64,000 nucleotides of DNA, taken from the NCBI GenBank assembly GCA_934725015.1, contig CAKVAS010000003.1:124001-188000 (forward strand), read 5' to 3'. The DNA is from an uncultured Bacteroidales bacterium (GTDB lineage Bacteria; Bacteroidota; Bacteroidia; Bacteroidales; UBA932). The notes beneath the pieces are model-generated. The model saw nothing but the letters and a program-made list of their open reading frames with translations. It did not search any database and had not been told where the DNA came from. Below are positions 42,066 to 50,306 of this stretch, piece after piece. Made by a program: the position numbers and the translations under genes. Every line of letters begins with the position of its first letter. Position 1 is the first letter of the stretch.

Positions 42066-42166
42066 GTTTGGAAACCTTCAAAAAATAACCTGCATCATCT
42101 TTTTCATCCTTTTCGGTCTATATTTCTTTTCTCGTCGGTCAGTACCTCCAGGGCAGTTTATTTTTT
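42066..42166 (-). repeat. Family-2 dispersed repeat, copy c
   Basis: Read on the minus strand it has CTGGAGGTACTGACCGACGA, GAAAAGAAATATAGACCGAA, then AAGATGATGCAGGTTATTTT and TTGAAGGTTTCC. These match copy d in order. It lies in the roughly 190-base 5' leader of tsaE. Confidence 0.65.
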
Positions 42167-42183
42167 CATGCTTCTTGAGCGGA

Positions 42184-42214
42184 CAAAATTAGTAAATTTA
42201 TGCTGATAATTAAA
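42184..42214 (-). promoter_or_regulatory. Promoter of the tsaE-mlaE-mlaF unit
   Basis: On the minus strand TTTA (42211-42214) is followed after 19 bases by TAATTTTG (42184-42191). The -7 half is a consensus match, and the -33 half differs by one base. Transcription would give a leader of about 190 bases that contains a family-2 repeat. Confidence 0.5.
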
Positions 42215-42237
42215 ATCGCTGAGGCCCCCCCACAGAA

Positions 42238-43779
42238 TCAAAGCCGGCGGGTCTTGTCGAGGAAGCGGAAGCCGGCGGCTTCACATAGGTGCAGAACGGA
42301 GATGTCCGGACTGCCCTCAAGGTCGGCGATGGTGCGGGCTATGCGGATGATTCTCATGCAGGCTCTCGCGGAGAGACCCATGGACTCGACGGTGCGGCGC
42401 AGGAAATCGCGGCAGCCCTCGTCCAGGGGACAGTACTTGCCGATGAGGTGGTTGTTCATCATCGCGTTGGTGTAAATTCCGTCGCCGGAGAACCGCTCCC
42501 GCTGGACTTCCCTCGCCCTGACCACCCGTTCCCGCACCTGTGCGCTGCTCTCGCACTCCGACGGGGCAGTAAGCTTCGAGGCATCGACCGAATGCATCCA
42601 GAGCTGGATGTCTATGCGGTCCATCATCGGGCCGGAAAGACGCGTGAGGTAGTTCAGCCTCTGGCCTGCGGTGCAGCGGCAGCGGTCTCCTTCGCCGTAG
42701 TAGCCGCAGGGACAGGGATTTGCCGCCGCCACAAGCATGAACGACGCAGGATAGGTGACCTTGCCCCGTAGCCTCGACACGGTGATTTTCCCGTCTTCCA
42801 TGGGTCCGCGCAGAGTCTCCACGACCCTCTTGGGAGCCTCGCAGAACTCGTCGATGAACAGCACGCCGTTGTGCGCGAGGGAAATCTCCCCGGGCAGGAT
42901 GCTGTCCGAGCCGCCGCCTATGAGAGCGGGGATTGACGCACTGTAGTGCGGTGCCCTGAAGGGGCGCACGGTCATCAGGCCATGATGACCGTAAATCCCC
43001 GCCACCGAATAAATCTTGCTGGTCTCAAGCGACTCCTCCCGCGACATCGGCGGCAGAATCCCTGCAAGCGCCTTCGCCAGAGAGGACTTTCCCGAGCCCG
43101 GAGGTCCGACCATAATCACATTATGCCCTCCTGCGGCGGCAATCTCAATCCCTCGCTTCGCCCCCTCCTGCCCGATGATGTGGGCGAAGTCCACGGACTC
43201 CCCCTCGGAAGCGCTCTCGCGGTCCGCCGCGGAAGGCATCCTGTTCCCGACAAGCAGGTCGGAGACGTCATTCTTGCCGGCGACGATACGCAGCACCTCC
43301 CGGAGGTCGCGGACTCCATAGACGGTTCCGGAGTAATAGTCAGCCGTGTCCGAGGCGGATTCAAGCGGAAGGATGCAGCCACGGCGTCCCTCGGCCACGC
43401 TCAGCTCGGCCACCGGAAGGGCACCGGGAACAGGACGCACGGTCCCGTCAAGCCCGAGCTCGCCCATAATCAGGTAGTCCCCGAGCGAGCCATGCTCCAC
43501 CTGCCCCGACGCGGCAAGAATGCCCAAGGCAATAGGCACGTCGTAGCCGCTCCCGTTCTTGTGGATGTCCGCAGGCGCAAGGTTTATGACGATGCGCTTG
43601 CCCGGAATCCTGAACCCGAGCGACTGCAGGGCCGTGACCGTGCGCAGCAGGCTTTCCTTCACGGCCGCGTCCGCAAGACCGACCAGATGGATGCCTATCC
43701 CCGATGAAATGTCAACCTCAACCGTGACATGGACCGCCTGCACCCCTATGCATTTGGCACTGTGAATGTTAATCAGCAT
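42238..43779 (-). CDS. comM: YifB/ComM-family AAA ATPase (Mg chelatase-like)
   Basis: The 513-residue protein has an N-terminal Lon-protease-like domain without an obvious active site (VEVDISSGIGIHLVGLADAA) and a Mg-chelatase-like AAA core. Walker A is GPPGSGKSSLAKAL, followed by FRAPHYSASIPALIGGGSDS, Walker B NGVLFIDEF and LVAAANPCPCGYYG. The C-terminal YifB domain has SARACMRIIRIARTIADLEG. In naturally competent bacteria ComM is a branch-migration helicase for integrating taken-up DNA. In Bacteroidota its role is less clear. Confidence 0.93.
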   Translation of the reverse strand: MLINIHSAKCIGVQAVHVTVEVDISSGIGIHLVGLADAAVKESLLRTVTALQSLGFRIPGKRIVINLAPADIHKNGSGYDVPIALGILAASGQVEHGSLGDYLIMGELGLDGTVRPVPGALPVAELSVAEGRRGCILPLESASDTADYYSGTVYGVRDLREVLRIVAGKNDVSDLLVGNRMPSAADRESASEGESVDFAHIIGQEGAKRGIEIAAAGGHNVIMVGPPGSGKSSLAKALAGILPPMSREESLETSKIYSVAGIYGHHGLMTVRPFRAPHYSASIPALIGGGSDSILPGEISLAHNGVLFIDEFCEAPKRVVETLRGPMEDGKITVSRLRGKVTYPASFMLVAAANPCPCGYYGEGDRCRCTAGQRLNYLTRLSGPMMDRIDIQLWMHSVDASKLTAPSECESSAQVRERVVRAREVQRERFSGDGIYTNAMMNNHLIGKYCPLDEGCRDFLRRTVESMGLSARACMRIIRIARTIADLEGSPDISVLHLCEAAGFRFLDKTRRL

Positions 43780-43818
43780 AATTCGCGTTTTTGAAGATTA
43801 CCGGCCGCCGACAGCTTC

Positions 43819-45168
43819 TCAGTCCGCATCGTCATCGGCATCGCTCTCCTCTTTGACAGTCTCACGATAGACACCCGTGACTATGCCCCTGAACCCGAGA
43901 CTGTCAATGTCCCCGTTGTCCCAGAGAATGGCGCGGCCGCCTCCGGCCCTTGACGTCATTCCTATCATTATCCCATCCCCGTCGGCGCACACGGCGTCGC
44001 CGCTCATCACCGTGTAGCCCTCCGGGAGCGTGTCGCGGACAGAACCGCTGCAGAGTATGTCCCGCAGGCGTCCGCCCATTGACTTTCTGACACCGACGAC
44101 GGAGTCAGCGACATGACGGAAACCTACAGGGATGTCATCCGAAATCCACGATCCGCGGATGTTCTTTCCGGAACACACTGCATAGGAGGGGATTCCGCGA
44201 GAAGGATAACAGGAACATACGGAAAGCATCGGTTCGGCGTTGCTGAGCACGGTTCCGCCGGAGACACCGAACAGGAACTGTTTGGAAAGGGGCGTGAACG
44301 AACCGTCGCCGCAGTCCGCAATCCCGACCGAGGAGATTCCCGGGCCGACCCGCCATCGACACAGGACGGCAATCCCGGCCGGCTTCGTGCGCCCGACTCC
44401 CGGCCTGACCCGAGGTGCTCCCTGACGCGGGAAGGCCAGTCCATAGACCTCTGTCACATCTGAGGGAAACTCGATTTTGACATTTTCGGAACCCGTCACG
44501 GCATAATACTGCAGCATATAGCCGGCCGTGGAATTGACCCTCATCATATAAAAGAAACGCAGTTCCCCCGACGGCGACAGACCCGCGTTCTGAAACACCG
44601 AACCCGTCATCCCGAGAAAAACCGGAAGCCCGTCGGAACGGGAAGAGAAACCCTGCCCGTCACGCGACTCGCCGAGGGTGAGGACATGACCGCCGCTCTC
44701 GGCGAGAAAGACAATCCTTTCACGGCCGGCATAGCGGAACAGTTCCTTGCCGTCGCGGGAAATGACGGTTTCACTGTCCGTGCAGAAATCCGTGTAGAGA
44801 TGCCCGCCCGCATATCGGTGCATATCAATGTCTTCCGACACGGGTGCGCCGTCGCCCACCGGTATGCTCAGCACCTTCTCGCCGTCACGGAACACGACGA
44901 GCGACGGGGAGGCGGAGCCGACAGGATTCCAGGCGTTCCAGTCATGGCCTTCAGGATACTCGACGCCCGTCACCACAGTCACGGCACGGGACCCGTCGGC
45001 ATCTTCGATGTAGTCCGGGACAGGCGGCTGCGGGACTATCTCACCCAACTCGCGAAGCCCGCAGGAGGTCGCGGCAAGAATCATCAGGACACAGCCGGCG
45101 GCCGCTCTTTCCAGCCTGCCCGCGTTTGCACTTCGTCCAGTTTTTCCAACATTCTCAATTTCCTTCAT
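43819..45168 (-). CDS. Putative lipoprotein of unknown function, propeller-like
   Basis: The 449-residue protein has a hydrophobic stretch ending in MILAATSC (about residues 29-36), which would be a lipobox after an unusually long charged N-terminus. The real start may lie further in, but no better ATG is close. The body consists of short beta-rich units such as HVLTLGESRDGQGF and VYGLAFPRQGAPRV, suggesting a beta-propeller. I do not recognise a family. It is 39 bases upstream of comM and has a family-2 repeat directly before its start. Codon use resembles its neighbours. Confidence 0.55.
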   Translation of the reverse strand: MKEIENVGKTGRSANAGRLERAAAGCVLMILAATSCGLRELGEIVPQPPVPDYIEDADGSRAVTVVTGVEYPEGHDWNAWNPVGSASPSLVVFRDGEKVLSIPVGDGAPVSEDIDMHRYAGGHLYTDFCTDSETVISRDGKELFRYAGRERIVFLAESGGHVLTLGESRDGQGFSSRSDGLPVFLGMTGSVFQNAGLSPSGELRFFYMMRVNSTAGYMLQYYAVTGSENVKIEFPSDVTEVYGLAFPRQGAPRVRPGVGRTKPAGIAVLCRWRVGPGISSVGIADCGDGSFTPLSKQFLFGVSGGTVLSNAEPMLSVCSCYPSRGIPSYAVCSGKNIRGSWISDDIPVGFRHVADSVVGVRKSMGGRLRDILCSGSVRDTLPEGYTVMSGDAVCADGDGIMIGMTSRAGGGRAILWDNGDIDSLGFRGIVTGVYRETVKEESDADDDAD

Positions 45169-45179
45169 TGCATTTCATT

Positions 45180-45345
45180 TTAGAAATGTGAAAAGAATAA
45201 AATGCCTCAGATTGAGGATTATTTTTGAGTATAGATTTCTTTTAGAAGAGGGAGTGTACTGGAGGTACATGACCGATGAGAAAAGAAATATAGACCAAAA
45301 AGAAGACACAAGATGACGCAATTTATTTTTTGAAGATTTCTTATA
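45180..45345 (+). repeat. Family-2 dispersed repeat, copy d (longest)
   Basis: Segments in order are GAAATGTGAAAAGAATAAAA, TGCCTCAGATTGAGGATTAT, TTTTGAGTATAGATTTCTTT, GAAGAGGGAGTGTACTGGAG, GTACATGACCGATGAGAAAA, GAAATATAGACCAAAAAGAA and TTATTTTTTGAAGATTTCTT. The central hairpin is TGTAC/GTACA. A tiny frame from the internal ATG (45268) would encode MTDEKRNIDQKEDTR. It lies just upstream of the lipoprotein gene that starts at 45168 on the minus strand. Confidence 0.65.
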
Positions 45346-45404
45346 TGGGCACGTCGCAAGTCGCGACATCCCTGTGCAAAGGAAAGAAAAGGGAGAATCA
45401 ACGG

Positions 45405-45439
45405 CAAAAAAGTGGCGTAGCATAAGGACATTTCGCCAC
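45405..45439 (-). terminator. Intrinsic terminator of the suf-ispE operon
   Basis: On the minus strand GTGGCG (45434-45439) pairs with CGCCAC (45412-45417) and is followed by a T tract (45405-45411). It is about 120 bases beyond the ispE stop codon. Confidence 0.6.
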
Positions 45440-45556
45440 AGTTTTCTCTTTTTATAGATTTTTTCCTTTTTTATGGATTCCTATACGCCCGAGGAAGAAA
45501 AGCCCTCCGGACGCAGACGGACGGCCGTTTTTTAATCTTTTTTTAGAACTCGCAAT

Positions 45557-46414
45557 CTATATTTCGGAGATATGGAACACGGACGGGCCGCTTCCTGACA
45601 TCGCGGCATAGACACATCCTCGGGCGTAGCAGGCCTCTATCGTCTCCCTGACAAGAGGATGCGCGGCGGCGACTGCCGGCTCAAAATCGTTCTTCACCAG
45701 TCCTCTCCATCGGGTGATGTCCCGCGAGAGTGCATCCCTGAGGGAAATCGGAGGCACCGACGGGACGATGCTGCGGTAGGCCTGCGCCGTGGAAATCTTG
45801 AGATGCGAGTCAAGGGCAATCACACCGAGGCGGTATCGTGCGGGCGCTCCGCCGGAAGACGGACTTTCCGGCAAGGCGGAGGAAGCGGCGGAATCGTGGA
45901 AGGAAGCCTCCGCTCCGCTGAAATCAATGCCCGACAGTGGAAAATCTGTCAGAATCTCGCCCCTTCCCTCACCAATCATCGGACGGTTGTAGATGAAGAA
46001 GGGGCAGTCGCTGCCGAGTTCCGAGGCAAGGGATGCGAGAGCCTTCTCCGAAAGCCCCATGGAGAACATCTCGTTCAGCATCTTCAGCGTGAACGCGCCG
46101 TCGGATGAGCCTCCGCCGAGCCCGCCGCCGACAGGATTGCGCTTTTCCAGAAAAATGGACACGGGAGGAATGCCGAAACGGCCGTTCATCAGTCTCCACG
46201 CCTTCGCGCACAGGTCGGCCATGGGATTCCAGTCCGGGATTCCGGGCTTGGAAGAAGTAATCTCAATCGAGAATGAATCGGCCGGAACTATCTCAAGGAC
46301 ATCCGTCATGCCGAAATAGGGAACGAACAGCGTCTCGATGTCATGATAGCCGTCCGGACGGGCGCGAAGCACGTTCAGACCGACATTGACCTTGACATTC
46401 GGATAACTTATCAT
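45557..46414 (-). CDS. ispE: 4-diphosphocytidyl-2-C-methyl-D-erythritol kinase
   Basis: The start is placed at ATG 46414 (MISYPNVKVNVGLNVLRARP), which matches the beginning of other Bacteroidota IspE proteins. ATG 46435 would add seven residues. The 285-residue GHMP kinase has the ATP-binding loop PVGGGLGGGSSDGAFTLKML and the C-terminal AMSGSGPSVF. It phosphorylates CDP-ME in the methylerythritol route to isoprenoids. It is 25 bases downstream of sufD. The next enzyme but one in the pathway, IspG, and its partner IspH need Fe-S clusters, so the position behind suf is reasonable. Confidence 0.93.
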   Translation of the reverse strand: MISYPNVKVNVGLNVLRARPDGYHDIETLFVPYFGMTDVLEIVPADSFSIEITSSKPGIPDWNPMADLCAKAWRLMNGRFGIPPVSIFLEKRNPVGGGLGGGSSDGAFTLKMLNEMFSMGLSEKALASLASELGSDCPFFIYNRPMIGEGRGEILTDFPLSGIDFSGAEASFHDSAASSALPESPSSGGAPARYRLGVIALDSHLKISTAQAYRSIVPSVPPISLRDALSRDITRWRGLVKNDFEPAVAAAHPLVRETIEACYARGCVYAAMSGSGPSVFHISEI

Positions 46415-46439
46415 ATCTATACCTATGACGCTCAAAAAC

Positions 46440-47066
46440 TTATAGGCGGATTCCCCTGATTGCGGACTCTACCTCGCCCTTCAGCCGTTCCCGCTCATTC
46501 CCGTCAGGGACGATGTCGAACACCGGAGAGACGAACGAAATCATCTGGAGGAAACGCGCCTCCTCAAGGGATATTCCGCGTGAACGCATATAGAACTGCT
46601 CGTCCTCGTTAAGCTTGCCGATTGTGGCCCCGTGGGAACATTTCACGTCGTCGGCGTAGATTTCAAGCTGCGGTTTCGTGTTCACCCGAGCGGTCTCGGA
46701 AAGCAGCAGATTGTGGTTCGCCTGGTAGGCCTCTGTCTTCTGCGCATCCTGAGCCACCACTATGCGCCCGTAGAAGTCCGCCCGCGCCGAGCCGCCGACA
46801 AGATTCTTGAAAAGCTGGGAGGATGAACATCCGGGGACATTGTGCCTGAGCTCGACATGAACGCCGACACGTTCCTCGGAAGACGACACGCCCACCCCGT
46901 TGAGAGCGAACCTCGCGCCCTCGCCGTTCAGTTCCACCCGGAGACTGATTTCCGCGCTGACTCCCGGCAGGGCGACAAGAAGAACAGAAAGTTCCTCGTC
47001 ACGCCCGAGCACAATCGACTCCGGAACGGAATCCCGGCCGACAAAATATGTCCTAAAGCCTGTCAT
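46440..47066 (-). CDS. sufD: Short SufD-like Fe-S scaffold protein
   Basis: From the preferred start at 47066 (MTGFRTYFVGRD) it has 208 residues. ATG 47093 is an alternative. The start overlaps sufC by 14 bases. The C-terminal core beta-helix of SufB/SufD is visible: ALPGVSAEISLRVELNGEGA, then ADFYGRIVVAQDAQKTEAYQ, NHNLLLSETARVNTKPQLEI and the SufD-specific YADDVKCSHGATIGKLNEDE. The segment MRSRGISLEEARFLQMISFV also fits. Usual SufD proteins are about 430 residues. Here the N-terminal half is gone without any sign of a frameshift in the part that remains. It should still pair with SufB. Confidence 0.85.
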   Translation of the reverse strand: MTGFRTYFVGRDSVPESIVLGRDEELSVLLVALPGVSAEISLRVELNGEGARFALNGVGVSSSEERVGVHVELRHNVPGCSSSQLFKNLVGGSARADFYGRIVVAQDAQKTEAYQANHNLLLSETARVNTKPQLEIYADDVKCSHGATIGKLNEDEQFYMRSRGISLEEARFLQMISFVSPVFDIVPDGNERERLKGEVESAIRGIRL

Positions 47067-47799
47067 ATCCGTTCTCCTCAATGAAATCGACAAGTTCGCG
47101 CCCGGCTGTCCTGACGATGCGGCCGTCCTTCAGGACATGAACGACGTCCGGCACGATGTATTCCAGAAGGCGCTGGTAGTGAGTGATTATGATTGACGCC
47201 TTCTCCGGGGTATGGAGGGCGTTCACGCCGTTGGCCACAATCCGCAGCGCATCAACGTCCAGTCCGCTGTCGGTCTCGTCCAGAATGGAGAGCGTCGGAT
47301 CGAGCATCGCCATCTGGAAGATTTCGTTGCGCTTCTTCTCGCCTCCGGAGAACCCGACGTTCACTTCCCTCTTCGCAAATTCGGGCTTCATCTGCAAGAA
47401 CGCCATCTTCTCGCGGAGCAGCTTGAGGAAATCTCCGGCCTTCATCGGCTCAAGCCCCATAGCCTCACGACGTGAGTTCACGGCAGTTTTCATGAAATTC
47501 GTGATGCTCACTCCAGGAATTTCCACAGGGTACTGGAACGACATGAAGATTCCCGCCCACGAGCGCTCTTCCGGAGACATTTCCAGCAGATTCTTTCCCA
47601 TATACTCGATTGTGCCCTCGGTTACCGTGTATTGCGGTTTTCCGGCGAGCACCGAGCTGAGCGTGCTCTTTCCCGCCCCGTTCGGTCCCATGAAGGCGTG
47701 AATCTCGCCCCTGCGGATTTCGAGGTCTATGCCCTTGAGGATTTCCTTTCCTTCGATTCCGGCCCGCAGACCCTTTATTTTAAGTATGACGTCAGACAT
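47053..47799 (-). CDS. sufC: Fe-S cluster assembly ATPase SufC
   Basis: The 248-residue ABC-type ATPase has Walker A GPNGAGKSTLSSVLAG (about 37-52), the SufC-specific FMSFQYPVEIPGVSITNFMK, signature GFSGGEKKRNEIFQMAML, Walker B SILDETDSGLD and the switch histidine in IIITHYQRLLEY. It drives the SufBCD scaffold. In most Bacteroidota sufC directly follows sufB. Here pnuC lies between them. Confidence 0.96.
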   Translation of the reverse strand: MSDVILKIKGLRAGIEGKEILKGIDLEIRRGEIHAFMGPNGAGKSTLSSVLAGKPQYTVTEGTIEYMGKNLLEMSPEERSWAGIFMSFQYPVEIPGVSITNFMKTAVNSRREAMGLEPMKAGDFLKLLREKMAFLQMKPEFAKREVNVGFSGGEKKRNEIFQMAMLDPTLSILDETDSGLDVDALRIVANGVNALHTPEKASIIITHYQRLLEYIVPDVVHVLKDGRIVRTAGRELVDFIEENGYDRL

Positions 47800-47868
47800 A
47801 TCTATTCATAAATATTTGATTCATATAATTTTATCTCCATTCGCAGGAATATGTTCTCATCCTCCGGA

Positions 47869-48525
47869 TCATGCGTTCCTGCGATATAGCTTCATCCACG
47901 AGACGAGCGAGACGACGCCGTTGATGAGGTAGAGGCAGCAGATAATCGGCATGAACACGTGCCCGACGGAAATGTGCAGGGCAAGCTGAGTTATGTTAAC
48001 GAGCAGCCATGCAATCCAGCAGTCCCATTTCTTGAGGGCGGAAAGGAACTGCGCCACGAGTATCAGCACCGTCACGCAGGCGTCCAGATACGGAACCGGG
48101 TCGGCCGGGAACTTCCCCGGGGCCCAGACCGTCCCGAGCTGATGCAGCAGCCAGCCCCAGACGCCGGCGAGAAGAAACACGGAAACTATTGCGGCGGCCC
48201 TCTGCGGCCATGTCAGCATCGAGACTTTCAGTTCGCCGGCACCCCCTGAGGACCGCTCCCCCGCCTTGGGATGCGTCCACCGCCAGTGGCCGAGGACATT
48301 GATTCCCAGCGAGATTGGCTGAAGAATCAGGGAGGCGTAGAGGTGCTTGTTCCAGAACATGAGGAACAGCGCGGCCGTGTAGAGGTAGCCCACCCAGAAG
48401 TTGTACTTGCTGTTTCGTCCGGCAAGGAAGACGCAGGTCAGCCCCAGCACCGAGGTGATGAGGTCAATCAGCAGCACCGGCCGGTCGCCGCCTATCGTAA
48501 ATAATATATAGTTTATCCAATCCAT
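47869..48525 (-). CDS. pnuC: Nicotinamide riboside transporter PnuC family protein
   Basis: The 218-residue protein has about seven hydrophobic segments and the PnuC landmark residues SKYNFWVGYLYTAALFLMFW, then KHLYASLILQPISLGINVLG and HWRW. The C-terminal half has WDCWIAWLLVNITQLALHIS. The family brings nicotinamide riboside or other vitamin B precursors such as thiamine across the inner membrane by facilitated diffusion. It lies within the suf operon between sufB (135 bases upstream) and sufC (69 bases downstream). Confidence 0.88.
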   Translation of the reverse strand: MDWINYILFTIGGDRPVLLIDLITSVLGLTCVFLAGRNSKYNFWVGYLYTAALFLMFWNKHLYASLILQPISLGINVLGHWRWTHPKAGERSSGGAGELKVSMLTWPQRAAAIVSVFLLAGVWGWLLHQLGTVWAPGKFPADPVPYLDACVTVLILVAQFLSALKKWDCWIAWLLVNITQLALHISVGHVFMPIICCLYLINGVVSLVSWMKLYRRNA

Positions 48526-48660
48526 CTTATTAAAATCCCCCTCCCGTCCCCCTTTTGTGGGGGAAGTTGTGCTTCGTGCACACTATCGCACAAGGCCGAC
48601 GCTTCGTTGTTCTACGCACGGCGCTCAAGCGCCTTTTCTCTATAATCATCATCACAAACA
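48526..48660. other. Hairpin-rich spacer between sufB and pnuC
   Basis: Two clear hairpins are CCCCC-TTTTGT-GGGGG (48548-48563) and GGCGC-TCAA-GCGCC (48620-48633), with GACGCTTCGTTG between. The boxes CTTCGTTG and GCGCCTT resemble the ends of family-1 elements, but the conserved centre is missing. The spacer could adjust expression of the downstream genes or hold a leader for pnuC. I cannot match a known riboswitch. Confidence 0.45.
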
Positions 48661-50112
48661 TTATCCTACAGAGCCCTCCAAAGACACCGACAGGAGCTTC
48701 TGAGCCTCGACGGCGAACTCCATCGGAAGCTTGGCGAGGACTTCCTTCGCGTAGCCGTTGACAATCAGCCCCACGGCATCCTCCTGCCCTATGCCCCTCT
48801 GGTTGCAGTAGAAGAGCTGGTCCTCGCTGATTTTCGAGGTCGTCGCCTCATGCTCCACAACGGCCGTCGGGTTTGAGTTCTGAATGTCAGGGAAGGTGTG
48901 CGCACCGCAGCGCGAGCCTATCAGCAGGCTGTCGCACTGGGAGTAGTTCCTCGCGTTGTCCGCCCCGGGAAGCATCTTGACTAGCCCCCGATAGCTGTTC
49001 TGGCTGTGCCCGGCGGAGATTCCCTTGCTGACTATGCGGCTGCGGGTGTTGCGCCCGATGTGTATCATCTTGGTTCCCGTGTCCGCCTGCTGGAAGTTGT
49101 TGGTGACGGCTACGGAATAGAACTCCGACGAGGAGTTGTCGCCCTTCAGAATCGTGGAGGGGTATTTCCATGTGATTGCGGAACCGGTCTCGACCTGAGT
49201 CCACGACAGATGGCTTCCGCTGCCCCTGCATATCCCTCTCTTTGTCACGAAGTTGAAGATTCCTCCGCGTCCCTCGGCGTCGCCCGGATACCAGTTCTGG
49301 ACCGTAGAATATTTCACGTCCGCGTCCTTCTCGACGACGATTTCCACCACAGCCGCATGCAGCTGGTTCTCGTCGCGCATCGGGGCGGTGCAGCCCTCCA
49401 TGTAGCTGACATACGAGCCCTCGTCAGCGATGATGAGCGTGCGCTCGAACTGTCCCGTGCCCTTCGCGTTGATGCGGAAGTAGCTGGAGAGCTCCATCGG
49501 GCAGCGCACCCCTTTCGGGATGTAGCAGAACGAGCCGTCGCTGAACACGGCCGAGTTGAGCGCCGCGTAGAAGTTGTCCCCGGAAGGAACGACGGTGGCG
49601 AGATATTTCCGCACGAGGTCGGGATGTTCGCGCACCGCCTCAGAGAACGAGCAGAAGATGATTCCCTTCTCCTCAAGGGCAGCACGGAAGGTCGTCTTCA
49701 CCGAAACCGAGTCAAAGACCGCATCGACGGCCACGCCCGCGAGGGTTTCCCGTTCGTGGAGAGGTATTCCCAGCTTGTCGAAAGTCTTCTCGAGCTCGGG
49801 GTCAATCTCCTTCGGGCGGTCGCTGTCCTTCTTCGGCGCGGCATAGTATATAATGTCCTGAAAATCAATCTTCGGGATGTTCAGATGCCCCCATGTGGGA
49901 GCCGTCATCTTCTGCCATTTGCGGAAGGCGTCGAGACGGAAGTCCAGCAGCCACCGGGGCTCCTCCTTCTTCGCTGAAATAAGGCGTATGATGTCCTCGT
50001 TCAGACCCTTGGGAATAAACTCCTGCTCAAGGTCCGTCACGAAGCCGTGTTCATATTCCTTCCCGGCGATGTCTTCGATTATATGTCTCTCTTCTGTATT
50101 CCTTTCGTCCAT
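48661..50112 (-). CDS. sufB: Fe-S cluster assembly protein SufB
   Basis: The 483-residue protein is full length, with the SufB patterns YAAPKKDSDRPKEIDPELEK, then FYAALNSAVFSDGSFCYIPK and GVRCPMELSSYFRINAKGTG. EGCTAPMRDENQLHAAVVEI, KYSTVQNWYPGD and the C-terminal EDQLFYCNQRGIGQEDAVGL also fit. SufB is the scaffold subunit on which Fe-S clusters form with SufC and SufD. It is the first gene of a minus-strand operon sufB-pnuC-sufC-sufD-ispE. No sufS or sufE gene is present in the window after it. Confidence 0.97.
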   Translation of the reverse strand: MDERNTEERHIIEDIAGKEYEHGFVTDLEQEFIPKGLNEDIIRLISAKKEEPRWLLDFRLDAFRKWQKMTAPTWGHLNIPKIDFQDIIYYAAPKKDSDRPKEIDPELEKTFDKLGIPLHERETLAGVAVDAVFDSVSVKTTFRAALEEKGIIFCSFSEAVREHPDLVRKYLATVVPSGDNFYAALNSAVFSDGSFCYIPKGVRCPMELSSYFRINAKGTGQFERTLIIADEGSYVSYMEGCTAPMRDENQLHAAVVEIVVEKDADVKYSTVQNWYPGDAEGRGGIFNFVTKRGICRGSGSHLSWTQVETGSAITWKYPSTILKGDNSSSEFYSVAVTNNFQQADTGTKMIHIGRNTRSRIVSKGISAGHSQNSYRGLVKMLPGADNARNYSQCDSLLIGSRCGAHTFPDIQNSNPTAVVEHEATTSKISEDQLFYCNQRGIGQEDAVGLIVNGYAKEVLAKLPMEFAVEAQKLLSVSLEGSVG

Positions 50113-50172
50113 ATTTTTTCATCCTCATATTTCCGTCCCCGGACATTCCTGTCATCACAAGGATATATTCCG

Positions 50173-50180
50173 CAAAATTA
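50173..50180 (-). promoter_or_regulatory. -7 element of the suf operon
   Basis: The minus strand reads TAATTTTG, matching TANNTTTG, about 60 bases upstream of sufB. A well-placed -33 element is not visible. Confidence 0.45.
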
Positions 50181-50261
50181 CGAAAATTTCGGCACGCATA
50201 AAAATGAATGTCAATTTCGCATTTTCAGGTCTCGACACATTCATTCTTCGACAATATTTTG

Positions 50262-50269
50262 TAATTTTG
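50262..50269 (+). promoter_or_regulatory. -7 element of the two-domain nagB gene
   Basis: TAATTTTG matches TANNTTTG and lies 37 bases upstream of the start at 50307. The -33 region does not show a clean TTTG at the expected distance. Confidence 0.45.
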
Positions 50270-50306
50270 CAAATTGCTTAAAAGTTTTTAATATATTTTA
50301 ATAACC

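Larger units (their letters stand above)
45169..45556. other. 388-base spacer with family-2 repeat and a terminator
   Basis: The spacer holds a family-2 repeat (45180-45345) and the terminator of the suf-ispE operon (45405-45439). The stretch 45440-45556 is rich in T tracts and shows nothing else that I can name. Confidence 0.55.

Noticed and set aside
45268..45315. A micro-protein MTDEKRNIDQKEDTR encoded by the family-2 repeat
   Set aside because: The upstream part shifts frame between copies and one copy lacks the start codon, so conservation looks structural rather than coding.
40692..45345. Insertion sequence remnants as the source of the family-2 repeat
   Set aside because: No transposase fragment or clear terminal inverted repeats with target duplications are visible in the copies.
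46440..47066. sufD pseudogene
   Set aside because: The frame is open, overlaps sufC as in a working operon and keeps the conserved C-terminal segments. No broken N-terminal half is found in another frame.
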